Shown one piece after another: positions 55,317 through 64,000 of a DNA stretch of 64,000 bases; position 1 is the stretch's first letter; the number at the start of each line of letters is the position of its first letter. The stretch is taken from positions 5,923,105-5,987,104 of the forward strand of contig NZ_ABIZ01000001.1 in the NCBI RefSeq assembly GCF_000172155.1, read 5' to 3'. The notes beneath the pieces were generated by a model that did no database searches, was not told the DNA's origin, and worked only from the letters and a program-made list of their open reading frames with translations. The DNA is from Verrucomicrobium spinosum DSM 4136 = JCM 18804. GTDB taxonomy: Bacteria > Verrucomicrobiota > Verrucomicrobiia > Verrucomicrobiales > Verrucomicrobiaceae. The position numbers and the translations under genes were made by a program.

Positions 55317-55955
55317 ATGAGACGACTCCCTGTTTTCCTCCTTCTCGACACCTCAGGCTCCATGTTTGGCGAGCCCATTGAACAGGTGAAGAACGGTGTG
55401 CAAATGCTGGTCTCCGCACTGCGTCAGGACCCCTACGCTCTGGAGACCGCTTTCCTCAGTGTCATCACGTTCGACTCGAATGCCACCGAAAAGGTTCCAC
55501 TCACAGAGTTGACCGCCTTTCAGGTGCCTGCCCTCACCGCCCAGGGAGCCACCTCCCTCGGCGACGCATTGACGCTGGTCGCTGATGTCGCCTCCAAACA
55601 ACTGGCCAAAACCACCGCCACCACCAAGGGAGACTGGAAGCCCATGGTGTTCATCATGACGGACGGTGCCCCCACAGATGACTGGAAGAAAGGCCTCGGC
55701 CGTTTCCAACAGGAGAAATGGGGTGTGGTCGTGGGATGCGCCGTGAACAAGGGAGACGCCACCGTGCTCAAGCAGATTGCTGGCGAGGCAGTGGTGCGCC
55801 TGGACACCTCAGACCACACGGCTATGGCCAAGTTCTTCAAGTGGGTGTCCGCCTCCGTCAGCAGCAACAGCAAAGCCGTCGAGACTGCTGGCAAAGAGGT
55901 GGAAGGGCTGGATCAACTGCCGCCCCCACCGCCCGAGATCAAAGTGGTGGTCTAG
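55317..55955 (+). CDS. TerY-like VWA domain protein 1
   Basis: The 212-residue protein is a single von Willebrand A domain with a full MIDAS site (LLDTSGSMFGEP; the TSLGDA Thr; MTDGAPTDDWKKG Asp). A short Pro-rich tail follows (QLPPPPPEIKVVV). TerY proteins are thought to bind metal and present partners in the Ter stress system. It starts 14 bp after the second TerD gene. A close paralogue follows it. Confidence 0.9.
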   Translation: MRRLPVFLLLDTSGSMFGEPIEQVKNGVQMLVSALRQDPYALETAFLSVITFDSNATEKVPLTELTAFQVPALTAQGATSLGDALTLVADVASKQLAKTTATTKGDWKPMVFIMTDGAPTDDWKKGLGRFQQEKWGVVVGCAVNKGDATVLKQIAGEAVVRLDTSDHTAMAKFFKWVSASVSSNSKAVETAGKEVEGLDQLPPPPPEIKVVV

Positions 55956-55994
55956 CCTGCCAACCTCCCCAGAAACCCCTACATCCCTCACCTC

Positions 55995-56630
55995 ATGCGA
56001 CGCCTGCCTGTTTATCTCCTCATCGATACATCTGGTTCGATGAAAGGAGAACCCCTGGAGTCTGTGAAAGTCGGGCTTCAGGCCATGCTCAGCGGCTTGC
56101 GGCAGGATCCCCATGCGCTGGAGTCCCTGCACCTCTCCATCATCACTTTCGACAGGGAAGTGAAGGTGGTGCTGCCTCTCAGCAGTCTGGAGACTCTCCA
56201 GCTCCCTCCCATCGTCTGCCCTGACTCCGGACCGACCAACCTTGGAGCCGCTCTTGAGGTCCTGTGCCAAAGGGTGGACACAGAGGTGCTCAAATCTCAG
56301 GGGGAGAACAAAGGAGACTGGAAGCCGATCCTCTTTGTCATGACCGACGGTTCCCCGTCCGACATCATGCTCTACAAGGAGACCGTCCCCCAGGTGAAGA
56401 AGCGCGGATTCGCCAGCATCATCGCCTGCGCGGCCGGCCCCAAGGCCAGGAAGGACGAACTCCTCCCGCTGGCCGACCATGTGGTGACGCTGGACACAAT
56501 GGACAGCGGTAGTTTCCTCAGCTTCTTCCGCTGGGTTTCATCCAGTGTGGCTGCGGGAAATGTGAGCATGGGCGCCAGCACGGAGATCCACCTGCCCCCT
56601 CCGCCACCTGAAGTGAACCTGGTGTTCTAA
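55995..56630 (+). CDS. TerY-like VWA domain protein 2
   Basis: The 211-residue protein is a paralogue of the preceding gene, with MIDAS LIDTSGSMKGEP, TNLGAAL and MTDGSPSDIM, and a Pro-rich tail HLPPPPPEVNLVF. About half of the residues look shared with TerY1. It is separated by 39 bp from the first and 18 bp from the phosphatase gene. The Pro-rich tail may bind the phosphatase or kinase. Confidence 0.9.
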   Translation: MRRLPVYLLIDTSGSMKGEPLESVKVGLQAMLSGLRQDPHALESLHLSIITFDREVKVVLPLSSLETLQLPPIVCPDSGPTNLGAALEVLCQRVDTEVLKSQGENKGDWKPILFVMTDGSPSDIMLYKETVPQVKKRGFASIIACAAGPKARKDELLPLADHVVTLDTMDSGSFLSFFRWVSSSVAAGNVSMGASTEIHLPPPPPEVNLVF

Positions 56631-56648
56631 CCTCCCTGTCCTCTCTGC

Positions 56649-58679
56649 ATGGCAGCCATCAATTCCCTCGGCACAAGGAATGAGCAGCGGCAGCCGCTGC
56701 ACAAGTTTTTGCTGGGAAACCGGCACCTGATTCAGGCCGATCCGGCAAGGATCGTCCTTCCCCTTCTCCAGTGCCTCGCAGAGATTCATGCAGAGGGCAA
56801 GTCGCATGGGGCGGTCTGCGCTCAGAGGCTCATGTGCGCCCCCAATGGAGATTTCGATGTGGCCTTCTTCCGCCACCGCATTGGCTGGGACGAGGGGCTG
56901 ACGGCTGCGGAGACCTACTACGGCTACCCTAGCGGCCAGGGCGAGACCATGGAGGAACAGCAACAGCGCGACAAGCAGGCGCTGGCCAATGTGCTGCACC
57001 TCCTGATGCTGGGCCACGAAGCACCTCCCCCTCCCGCGAGACTGACAGCCAGCATTGTCAGCAGACTGGGTGAAGACACCCCTTGGCCGCAAGGATTTGT
57101 GTCCCTGGTCGAGCACTTGCTGACCATGGAGGGGCACGAGCCCACGCCAGAACTGGATGCCTTGATCCACGCCCTGGCACCTACAGCCCCTCTGCCGCCC
57201 GCGGAGGCGGTGGCGATCTCCTCCCTGCCGGAAATTCCTCCGAGCCCGGCGAATGAGGAGCTTGTTCCCGCTCCCGCGGAGATCATGGTGCCAGAAGTGG
57301 CAGCCTCCGATACGGAGGCTCCACCTCCTCCCCTCTGCATTGAAAAAAAGTTCGAGGCCTCGCCCGCGGCTCCGTCTCAGGCAGCCCCCACCCCTGTTTC
57401 TCCTGACGTGAATTTCCGTGAACCTCCCACCCCGTCCCCCCTGCCCTCCTACCCGGTGCGGTTGCCCAATGCCACGGTAGGTCGGGATTACACAGCCAAC
57501 GTTCTGACGCACCTGGCAACCGGCGCACTGACTTTTGCTTCTTTTGAACCAGCCGCTGCCCTGCCAGATGGCTTGGCCACCGATGGCATCACCATCACAG
57601 GCAGCCCTCTGCTTGCAGGTGAGTACGAGATCCCTGTCGCCTGCCTGATTCAGGGCGCCGATCCTGACCGTCCCGACAAGCTGTTGAGGACGCTGCAGAT
57701 CACCATCAACGCGGATCCACGCTCCCTCTGGAAGAATCAGGAGTCCGACCCCACATCTCCCTTTTGGAAGCCGGATGCCGAGTCTGCCGCTCTCACAGAC
57801 ACGCCCAGGCTTGTAGCCGCCGCAAGCTTGCGCGGCCGCTCCCACGCCCATGTAGGGAGCTGCCGGGATGATGATTTCTCACTCGCGTGGTTTCCTGCAT
57901 CCGGGTGGTATGCCCTGACGGTGGCTGATGGCGCAGGCAGCGCCAAGTATTCCCGGCAAGGCTCCAAGATTGCCTGTGCCAAGGTCAAAGAACACTTTGC
58001 CAGCCTCTTGGGGGAGAATGGCCAGGATACCCTGACTCCGCTGACGGAAGCCTGGGCTGCTGACGCGGAGGCGGTGGACAAACGCAATGCCGTGCGCAGT
58101 GAGTTGTACAATCAGTTTGGCCGGGCGGCGTACTCAGCCCGCAAGGCGATTGAAGACCAGGCCAATGAAGCCCAGGCCACTCTGCGGGACTTTCACACCA
58201 CGCTCATCATCACGCTCGCCCGTCCCATGCCCACCGGCAGCTGGTTCATCGCCGCCTTCTCAGTCGGTGACGGTGGGGCCGCGGTCATCGGCGTACCGGA
58301 CGGGGCTACGTGTCTGCTAACCCAGCCGGACGGCGGCGAGTTCGCCGGGCAGACCATCTTCCTCACCATGAAGGAAGTTCTGGCCACAGGGGAAGGCATC
58401 ATGAACCGGATCAAGTTCGCTCTGGTCCCGCAGTTCGATGCCCTCGTCCTGGTCACCGATGGCATCTCAGATCCCAAGTTCAACAGTGAAGTGGCTCTGG
58501 CGGATCCAGCGGCATGGCAGGAACTCTGGACGGAACTGCGCCCGCTGGTGGCGGGGGCAGGCTCACGTGATGGGGCCGCCGCAAGCCTGCTCCAGTGGAT
58601 GAACTTTTTCTCCCCCGGTCACCATGATGATCGCACCATCGCGGTCCTCTGCGAAACCCATCTCCCCTCCCCATCATGA
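56649..58679 (+). CDS. Pseudokinase / Ig-like / PP2C phosphatase fusion
   Basis: The 676-residue protein shows three parts. The N-terminal part (about 1-190) resembles a protein kinase C-lobe with a decayed catalytic loop (LAEIHAEGKSHGAVCAQRL in place of HRDLKxxN). A Pro-rich linker follows, then an Ig-like domain (LPNATVGRDYTANVL...GLATDGITITGSP) at about 275-355. The PP2C domain (about 390-675) has DDDFSLAWF, LTVADGAGSAKYS, VGDGGAAVIG, VTDGISDPK and HHDDRT, so its metal-binding Asp residues are kept. Its stop overlaps the kinase start by ATGA. Confidence 0.82.
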   Translation: MAAINSLGTRNEQRQPLHKFLLGNRHLIQADPARIVLPLLQCLAEIHAEGKSHGAVCAQRLMCAPNGDFDVAFFRHRIGWDEGLTAAETYYGYPSGQGETMEEQQQRDKQALANVLHLLMLGHEAPPPPARLTASIVSRLGEDTPWPQGFVSLVEHLLTMEGHEPTPELDALIHALAPTAPLPPAEAVAISSLPEIPPSPANEELVPAPAEIMVPEVAASDTEAPPPPLCIEKKFEASPAAPSQAAPTPVSPDVNFREPPTPSPLPSYPVRLPNATVGRDYTANVLTHLATGALTFASFEPAAALPDGLATDGITITGSPLLAGEYEIPVACLIQGADPDRPDKLLRTLQITINADPRSLWKNQESDPTSPFWKPDAESAALTDTPRLVAAASLRGRSHAHVGSCRDDDFSLAWFPASGWYALTVADGAGSAKYSRQGSKIACAKVKEHFASLLGENGQDTLTPLTEAWAADAEAVDKRNAVRSELYNQFGRAAYSARKAIEDQANEAQATLRDFHTTLIITLARPMPTGSWFIAAFSVGDGGAAVIGVPDGATCLLTQPDGGEFAGQTIFLTMKEVLATGEGIMNRIKFALVPQFDALVLVTDGISDPKFNSEVALADPAAWQELWTELRPLVAGAGSRDGAAASLLQWMNFFSPGHHDDRTIAVLCETHLPSPS

Positions 58680-60172
58680 GCATCGTCAAACTGAAAGCCA
58701 CCGACGGCACAGAATTTGAGTTCGACAGCGCCAACCCGGCGGGCTCGGGCGGGATGAAGGACGTGTACTTCTCCAAGGACAAGAAGCAAGTCGTGGGCTG
58801 GTACCGCAAGAAGCCGGACTACAACGCCATGGAGCGGCTGCGGAACATCGTCGGCGTGTACCGGGAGCGCATCTTCCAGCAGGAGGGCGGGGCTTATTGG
58901 GAGCCTTTGTTCTGCTGGCCCACCCACATCATCGAAGACCAGGGCCACATTGGCATTGTCATGCCGACCTACAAGTCTCACTTCTTCTTCCAGTATGGGT
59001 CGAAGAACGACGACTTCCTGAGCATCAAGGGAAAGGAGAAGGAGGGCAAGTGGTTCGCTTCAGCCAATCACCAGCAAAAGCACCTCGACCCCAGGGAGCG
59101 AGGAAACTGGCTGAGCTACTTCACCACCTGCATCAAGATCGCGCGGTCCGTGGGACGTCTGCACATGGCGGGATTGGCCCACTCAGACCTCTCCTACAAG
59201 AACGTGCTGGTCGATCCTGCCGGTGGAAATGCCTGCATCATCGACATCGATACCCTGGTCGTGCCCGGCCGCTATCCCCCCGATGTGGTGGGCACGCCGG
59301 ACTTCATCGCCCCGGAGGTGATGGCGACTCTCAAACTGCCTGTGGGGGACCCCAAAAAGCACCTCCCCCGCATTGAAACAGACCGCCATGCCCTGGCTGT
59401 GCTGGTCTATATGTATCTGCTCTATCGTCACCCTCTGCGCGGGCGGAAGATCCACGATGCGGATCCGCAAAAGGACGAGGAGCTGGGCATGGGGGAAAGG
59501 GCACTCTTCATCGAGCACCCCTCAGATTCCTCGAACCGGAGTGATCCCACGTCCGTCAAGCCGGGTTTCCTCCCCTTTGCGGACACCACGAAGATCCCCT
59601 ACACCGTCTGCGGCCCCTACCTAAAGGAGGTCTTTGACAAGGCTTTCATCACCGGCCTGCATGCTCCGGACCATCGTCCCACGGTGCAGGACATGGAGAC
59701 AGCACTGGTCAAGACAGTGGATCTGGCCCAGCCCTGTGCAAACCCCAACTGTGACCAGAAATGGTTCGTCTTTGACAACAGCACCAAGCCCCGCTGCCCC
59801 TTCTGTGGCACCGCCTTCGTGGGGCCTCTGCCCGTGCTGAACCTGTACTCCTCCCGCGGAGGCGGGAAGTTCCTGCCGGACAACCACCGGCTCATGGTGT
59901 ACTCCAACCAATACCTCTATCCCTGGCATGTCTCGAGACTGGTGTTCCCCAGCGCCAGACTGACCGAGGCCCAGCGCAAGCCCGTGGGCTACTTTGTCTT
60001 TCACGGCGGGAAGTGGCTGCTGGTGAACCAGTCGCTTCCCGGGCTCAAAGATGTCGGCACGGGTGAAGCCATCCTGCCCGGGAACCGGGTGGAGCTGAAG
60101 AACGATCAGAAGCTGCTGCTCAGCCCGGAAGAGGGCGGCCGCCTGATCCACATCCAGATGGCCAACGTGTAG
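58676..60172 (+). CDS. TerY-associated protein kinase with zinc ribbon
   Basis: The 498-residue protein has a kinase domain with a Gly-rich start (NPAGSGGMKDVYFSKD) and catalytic loop LAHSDLSYKNVLVD (HSD for HRD). The metal loop is DID for DFG, followed by IAPEV and a segment ETDRHALAVLVYMYLLYRHPLRG. A zinc ribbon (CANPNC...CPFCG) and a C-terminal beta domain (KFLPDNHRLMVYSN...) follow. Overlap by four bases with the PP2C gene predicts coupled synthesis. In the TerY-P systems described for Ter clusters, TerY, PP2C and such a kinase form a phosphorylation switch. Confidence 0.85.
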   Translation: MSIVKLKATDGTEFEFDSANPAGSGGMKDVYFSKDKKQVVGWYRKKPDYNAMERLRNIVGVYRERIFQQEGGAYWEPLFCWPTHIIEDQGHIGIVMPTYKSHFFFQYGSKNDDFLSIKGKEKEGKWFASANHQQKHLDPRERGNWLSYFTTCIKIARSVGRLHMAGLAHSDLSYKNVLVDPAGGNACIIDIDTLVVPGRYPPDVVGTPDFIAPEVMATLKLPVGDPKKHLPRIETDRHALAVLVYMYLLYRHPLRGRKIHDADPQKDEELGMGERALFIEHPSDSSNRSDPTSVKPGFLPFADTTKIPYTVCGPYLKEVFDKAFITGLHAPDHRPTVQDMETALVKTVDLAQPCANPNCDQKWFVFDNSTKPRCPFCGTAFVGPLPVLNLYSSRGGGKFLPDNHRLMVYSNQYLYPWHVSRLVFPSARLTEAQRKPVGYFVFHGGKWLLVNQSLPGLKDVGTGEAILPGNRVELKNDQKLLLSPEEGGRLIHIQMANV

Positions 60173-60244
60173 CCGCCGCCCACGGGCACAGTCGTTTCAT
60201 TCATCCTCATCCCCCGGTTTCAAAGCCCACCCCTTCTCCATCCC

Positions 60245-61282
60245 ATGCGCCGTCTTCCTGTCTATGTCTTGTTGGATTGCTCCGAGTCCATGATTGGAAA
60301 CGGTCTCAGGGGCATGCGCACCGGCATCAGCAGCATGTTGAAGGCGCTGCGCCAGAACCCGCATGCGCTGGAGACCGCCTGGATCTCCTTCATCACCTTC
60401 GACAGCCGGGCCGAGCTGAAGTCTCCTTTGCAGAGCCTTGACGAGGTGCAACCGCCCCGCCTGCTGGTGCGACCCGGCACCTCGCTGGGCAGTGCTCTTT
60501 TGCTGCTCTCTGAGCGCATCCTGCAGGAGGTCAAACGCACTCAGCCCGGCACACTGACCAAAGGGGATTTCCGGCCCATCGTCATCCTCATCACCGATGG
60601 ACAGCCCACGGACGACTGGCGCTCCGCCCTGCGTGAGATGAACAGCACCGTTAAGATCGCGAACCTCTACGCTGTGGGCTGCGGGGACGACATCGACTTT
60701 GCCGGACTGCGGGAGATGACGGACGTGGTGCTCAACCTGCAACAGACGGACGAGCAGGGCTGGGCCAAGCTGTTCGTCTGGATCAGTGAAACCGTCTCCA
60801 CCGCCAGCCGCGGGGTGGCTGATGGCGATGAACGCGAGCTCATGCTGGCCAAGCTGCCCGATTCCGTGGAGAAGATCGAGGACGAGGACATCCCCTCCTA
60901 CAGCGGAGAGTATGGCCGCGCCCGCCAGCTCTTCCTCACGGCCCTCTGCGGTGAGAATAAGCAGCCCTATCTCATGCGCTACCGCTGGGAGCCTGACTAT
61001 CGTGTCTATATTCCCGCAGCGTCCCACATCATGGACGCAGAGACCTGCGACTTCAGCACCCGGGGTGGCACCGGCCTTCCCGCCGTCAATTCCCATGAGG
61101 TGGATGGCTGCCCCCCATGCGCTCACTGCGGCAATCCTTCCGCCGGCTCCTGCGGCAATTGCGGCACGGTCTTTTGCGGCTCTTCCCGGCAAAAAGACGG
61201 CTCCAGCATCTGCCCCGGCTGCGGGGCCATCCTTCGCCCTGGAGGCAGCGGGGAGTTCAAAATCAAGGCCAGCGAAGGCTGA
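60245..61282 (+). CDS. TerY-like VWA protein 3 with C-terminal zinc domain (TerY-C)
   Basis: The 345-residue protein has a VWA domain with MIDAS LLDCSESMIGNG, SLGSALLLLS and ITDGQPTDDW. A middle region follows (about 200-280), and then a TerY-C-like zinc-binding domain (CPPCAHCGNPSAGSCGNCGT...CPGCGAIL). It stands alone after the kinase gene. The kinase and this protein both carry Cys-rich ends, which suggests a metal-dependent complex. The middle region may read a phosphorylated partner; that is inference. Confidence 0.85.
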   Translation: MRRLPVYVLLDCSESMIGNGLRGMRTGISSMLKALRQNPHALETAWISFITFDSRAELKSPLQSLDEVQPPRLLVRPGTSLGSALLLLSERILQEVKRTQPGTLTKGDFRPIVILITDGQPTDDWRSALREMNSTVKIANLYAVGCGDDIDFAGLREMTDVVLNLQQTDEQGWAKLFVWISETVSTASRGVADGDERELMLAKLPDSVEKIEDEDIPSYSGEYGRARQLFLTALCGENKQPYLMRYRWEPDYRVYIPAASHIMDAETCDFSTRGGTGLPAVNSHEVDGCPPCAHCGNPSAGSCGNCGTVFCGSSRQKDGSSICPGCGAILRPGGSGEFKIKASEG

Positions 61283-61330
61283 ACGCCTCGCGTCAGACAA
61301 TATCCAACCAGTCTCTCTATTTTTCCTCCC

Positions 61331-62035
61331 ATGCCCACTTTCCAAGTCGTTGGTAACGTTGATCCCTTCCTGCATGTCTCCATGACTCGTGGCGAGTCCA
61401 TCTATGCCGAACGCGGCGCGATGGTCACCATGGATGGCACCCTGGAGTTAAAAGGAGAAGTCCGTGGAGGCATCATGCGTGCACTGGCCCGGCGTCTGGC
61501 GTCTGGCGAGTCCTTCTTTCAGCAGAGTGTGGTGGCCACCAATGGCGATGGCGATGTGTTGCTGTCTCCCAACATGCCGGGCGACGTGATGATCCTCGAC
61601 TGCGGGGCCAAACAGTACCGGCTCAATGACGGCGCCTTCCTCGCCGCGGAGAGCACCGTGGAGATCAAAACGACCACTCAGGGGATCTCCCAAGGCCTGT
61701 TTGGCGGCACGGGTGGCTGGTTCATCATGGAAAGCGCAGGTCGCGGCAAGCTGGCCATCTCAGGCTTTGGTGCCCTCTTTGCCATCGACGTCAACCCCAC
61801 CACGGGAACGATTGTGGACAACAGCCATGTGGTGGCATGGGACTCTACGCTCCAGTACAACATCACCGCATCCACAACGGGACGCGGCTTCTTCAGCAAC
61901 ATCATGAACTCCATGACCAGTGGTGAAGGGCTCGTGAACCGCTTCAGCGGCACCGGTCAAGTGATCATCGCCTCACGCAACCGCGCTGGTTTTGTGGACT
62001 GGATAGCAAGCCTGATCACTCCCGCTCGAGGGTAA
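61331..62035 (+). CDS. AIM24/TIGR00266 family protein
   Basis: The 234-residue protein starts MPTFQVVGNVDPFLHVSMTR, then AERGAMVTMDGTLELKGEV and GSGE-like repeats typical of the TIGR00266/AIM24 beta-fold. GLFGGTGGWFIMESAGRGKLAIS and VVAWDSTLQYNIT are strong signatures. The role of the family is unsettled; it is often near Ter and stress genes. Its last 63 bases overlap the converging aldolase gene. Confidence 0.85.
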   Translation: MPTFQVVGNVDPFLHVSMTRGESIYAERGAMVTMDGTLELKGEVRGGIMRALARRLASGESFFQQSVVATNGDGDVLLSPNMPGDVMILDCGAKQYRLNDGAFLAAESTVEIKTTTQGISQGLFGGTGGWFIMESAGRGKLAISGFGALFAIDVNPTTGTIVDNSHVVAWDSTLQYNITASTTGRGFFSNIMNSMTSGEGLVNRFSGTGQVIIASRNRAGFVDWIASLITPARG

Positions 62036-62938
62036 GGACTGGATCACGGGGGAGCCCAAAAGCTCCTCCGCTTCGCGGTGCAGGACATCCCGCAAGACGA
62101 GACGCCGCGCCCACTCCGCATGGCACGCGGTTTCATGCATGGAGCCGTTGAGACCAAACACCGCCGGGGAGTCTGGATGCAGGATGAGCCGGGCTTCATC
62201 CAGCTCCTCCTCGGAAGGACGGTAGGCAGCCCAGATGGCAGCCACCTGAGTGGGATTGAGGGCAGTCTTGCAGAAGATGCCACGATGAATGTCCTGCTCC
62301 ACTTCACGACGCAGGGTCTCCAAATCATCCAGGCGGTCAAACACCGGTCCGCACAGCGGCAGATCGTGTGCGCAGAACACCTCGATCAGCTCATCAATAA
62401 TCCGGCCCAGCGGTGTTTCATAAACCGTGAAACCCCGCGGACGGCGAAGCCCCCCGAGCTGGGCAAAGAGATCATTGGCACCGATACGCACCCGCAGGAT
62501 GCTCTCGCGATGTTCTGCACAGACGGCAGCCAGCTCACGTCGGCCACCTGCGTCGAGCGTTTCCCGGGACTCCAGAATGGGCACCAGAGGAAACCGGCCG
62601 TCGAGGATCTGGATCCAGTGATAGATGGTGGCTGAAGTAGCCTTGGGCAACACGAACGCCGTGATATGGTCCAAATGCGCAGTGTTCAGCAAGCGGGAAA
62701 GCATGTCCGAATCCGCCGGTCGTACCAACAACGCCCGCGGAGGCGCAGACTCGATGCGGTGCAAAACTTCACACAAGTCCGTGGCCGCGCGGGAGCGATC
62801 ATCCGGGCGGACGGCATCCTCCAGACAAACTGCCAACGAACAAATGCCGAGGTTCTTCCTCCCTCCCAAGATATCCTGGAGACCAGGCCGGGAAGCGGGA
62901 ACATAGAGCAAAGGAGCCAGGCTGAGGGGGGCAGTCAT
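61973..62938 (-). CDS. HpcH/citrate-lyase-beta-like aldolase of the Ter island
   Basis: The 321-residue protein has the TIM-barrel motifs of the HpcH/HpaI/CitE group: PLLYVPASRPG, VCLEDAVRPDDR and FPLVPILESRETLDAG. The later part reads RIGANDLFAQLG. CitE-like proteins cleave or form C-C bonds in acyl-CoA esters. In Ter islands such proteins are linked to a small-molecule biosynthesis module. It follows the StiP-like gene by 18 bp on the same strand. Its end overlaps the end of the AIM24 gene. Confidence 0.83.
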   Translation of the reverse strand: MTAPLSLAPLLYVPASRPGLQDILGGRKNLGICSLAVCLEDAVRPDDRSRAATDLCEVLHRIESAPPRALLVRPADSDMLSRLLNTAHLDHITAFVLPKATSATIYHWIQILDGRFPLVPILESRETLDAGGRRELAAVCAEHRESILRVRIGANDLFAQLGGLRRPRGFTVYETPLGRIIDELIEVFCAHDLPLCGPVFDRLDDLETLRREVEQDIHRGIFCKTALNPTQVAAIWAAYRPSEEELDEARLILHPDSPAVFGLNGSMHETACHAEWARRLVLRDVLHREAEELLGSPVIQSLPSSGSDQACYPVHKTSAVA

Positions 62939-62956
62939 GTGAGGCTAAAGTAGCAG

Positions 62957-64000
62957 TTATTGAGCAACATTCGCGATTAAAGCAACCGCGGCAAACGGCA
63001 TCTGGCGCACCTCCAGGGGCACACCCCGAAGCTGGGCCAGCTGTCGGATGAGCGCGGCGTCCGCCTCATGAGCGTCTGGAGAAAGCAATACCACCCGTGG
63101 CAAACGGCGCAGCAGCACACGCACCGTCTCGCCAATGCCGAGCTTGATCCGGTTGCGATCCGTCATGCCATGTTCCTCCAACAAGGCGGAGAGAAAAGCA
63201 TGGGCGGCAACATAGCGGGGCTGACCGCCAGAGGAGTTGCGAGGAGATTGCTGGGCGGGGTCCAGGGCGGCCATCTTCTCAAGCATCACGCGGACAAACC
63301 ACTGGCTCACATCGTAGCGCCGCAGATGACGCAGTTCAACGCAGCCATGCCACTCACTGCCCCCCTCTTCCCCACGAGGCAGCACTGACCGCGAGACCAG
63401 TCCGGAAACTGTACCCCCCAGCAGAGTGGAGGGGATCAGGTAGTCCCGCGCATTGGGGGCATAACAGGCCGCTCCACACACATCGAGCGGGGTCCACAGA
63501 CCGTCATTAATTTCCTCAAACTCCGGCTTCCCTGCCAGGGACTCCCGCAGCTCTGTGGCGATGGTCCCCTTCCCCGTCCAGCCGTCAACAAAACGCAGGC
63601 TCTGGGCCGGGTGATTCTCCAGCATGGTGCGCAGTGCTGCATAATCCACACCGCGGTCACGTATGATGGAGATCGAATAGTGAGACACACGCAGGTCCGG
63701 CCTGGTCTGGCGCAAGCGGTGCCAGAGAAGCGTGCCGATGGGGGTCCCCGCCCGGGCAATGGAAGCGATGACCACCTCCCCCTCGTGCGCGCTCTCCGCG
63801 AGGGCCGCAGCCAGTCCGCAGATGTCCTGTGCCAGCTGGGCACCATTGGTGCGCAGACTCTCCCGAAACAATCGCAACCTCTGCCGGGTAGGAGCATCCT
63901 CCGGACCGATCATCTCACTGTAGTGCCGCTGTCCGCTCTGAATAAGGCGCTCCCGCTCCTCCAATGGGGTGGCAGACACCTCAATCCTCCGGAGCAAAAA
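62957..64000 (-). CDS. StiP-like phosphoribosyltransferase/PELOTA protein, possibly partial
   Basis: At least 346 residues. The N-terminal part has VVIASIARAGTPIGTLLWHRL and RFVDGWTGKGTIATEL (PRPP-site-like). It also has the Cys-containing GAACYAPNARDYLIPSTLLG block of the StiP family. The C-terminal part (GETVRVLLRRLPRVVLLSPD) fits a PELOTA-like RNA-binding module. A TTG at 63997 is the first start in the window, and the frame stays open to its end, so the true start may lie outside. It leads the aldolase gene as an operon. It belongs to the enzyme module often found with Ter genes. Confidence 0.78.
   Translation of the reverse strand, partial: FLLRRIEVSATPLEERERLIQSGQRHYSEMIGPEDAPTRQRLRLFRESLRTNGAQLAQDICGLAAALAESAHEGEVVIASIARAGTPIGTLLWHRLRQTRPDLRVSHYSISIIRDRGVDYAALRTMLENHPAQSLRFVDGWTGKGTIATELRESLAGKPEFEEINDGLWTPLDVCGAACYAPNARDYLIPSTLLGGTVSGLVSRSVLPRGEEGGSEWHGCVELRHLRRYDVSQWFVRVMLEKMAALDPAQQSPRNSSGGQPRYVAAHAFLSALLEEHGMTDRNRIKLGIGETVRVLLRRLPRVVLLSPDAHEADAALIRQLAQLRGVPLEVRQMPFAAVALIANVAQ

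Overview
The window is a GC-rich bacterial chromosome segment that fits the phylum Verrucomicrobia, most like Verrucomicrobium spinosum and its relatives. The best evidence is a complete four-gene pseudopilin-like set of the type known as the Verru_Chthon cassette (A-B-C-D, 46096-52550). Chaperone-effector genes of type III secretion type and many regulatory genes agree with this. The assignment rests on gene families, not on a marker such as rRNA. No rRNA, tRNA or CRISPR array was seen.

Layout. 204-5243: a membrane glycosyltransferase, a dCMP deaminase-like enzyme, a Tat-exported phosphoesterase and a hybrid sensor kinase. 5278-11814: a roughly 2180-residue soluble poly-HAMP hybrid kinase whose gene holds eleven full tandem 276-bp repeats. 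Divergent from it is a small three-gene operon (predicted winged helix plus two DUF5985-like membrane proteins). 13229-15277: an IS1634-like insertion sequence that splits a small membrane protein gene; both halves are still visible. 17163-22809: a periplasmic PQQ-type sugar dehydrogenase, a sulfocyanin-like cupredoxin, an oxalate/formate-type MFS carrier with its 43-residue partner, and a RegB/RegA-like redox two-component pair. 22939-25153: glyA and queH. 25154-26051: about 900 bp without a convincing gene, rich in palindromes and dispersed-repeat sequence. 26052-28436: an unknown protein, a LysR regulator and a divergent methyltransferase.

28449-36672 reads as one metal-homeostasis locus. 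A divergent promoter region carries two copies of TGCAA-N5-TTGCA. To the left runs an operon of a flavin oxidoreductase, an unknown protein and a shortened FeoB-like protein. To the right run a His-rich outer-membrane protein and a ZnuA/ZnuC/ZnuB-type transporter with one extra membrane-anchored protein. 36801-39596 holds a small unknown protein, a rhomboid protease and a secreted propeller-like hydrolase.

39890-42397 is a compact cassette of two CesT-like type III secretion chaperones around an ADP-ribosyltransferase-like protein with visible R / STS / ExE residues and a small acidic protein. This is the strongest candidate for a new biological system here: an orphan secreted-toxin island. 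It is followed by a VOC protein and an SRPBCC pseudogene with two in-frame stops.

53031-64000 is a tellurite-type (Ter) stress-response island: TerC, two TerD proteins, three TerY-like VWA proteins, a pseudokinase/Ig-like/PP2C fusion, a protein kinase with zinc ribbon, and an AIM24/TIGR00266 protein. Converging on it are an HpcH/citrate-lyase-like aldolase and a StiP/PRTase/PELOTA-like protein that reaches the window edge. The PP2C and kinase genes overlap by ATGA, as expected for a co-translated phosphorylation switch read by VWA proteins.
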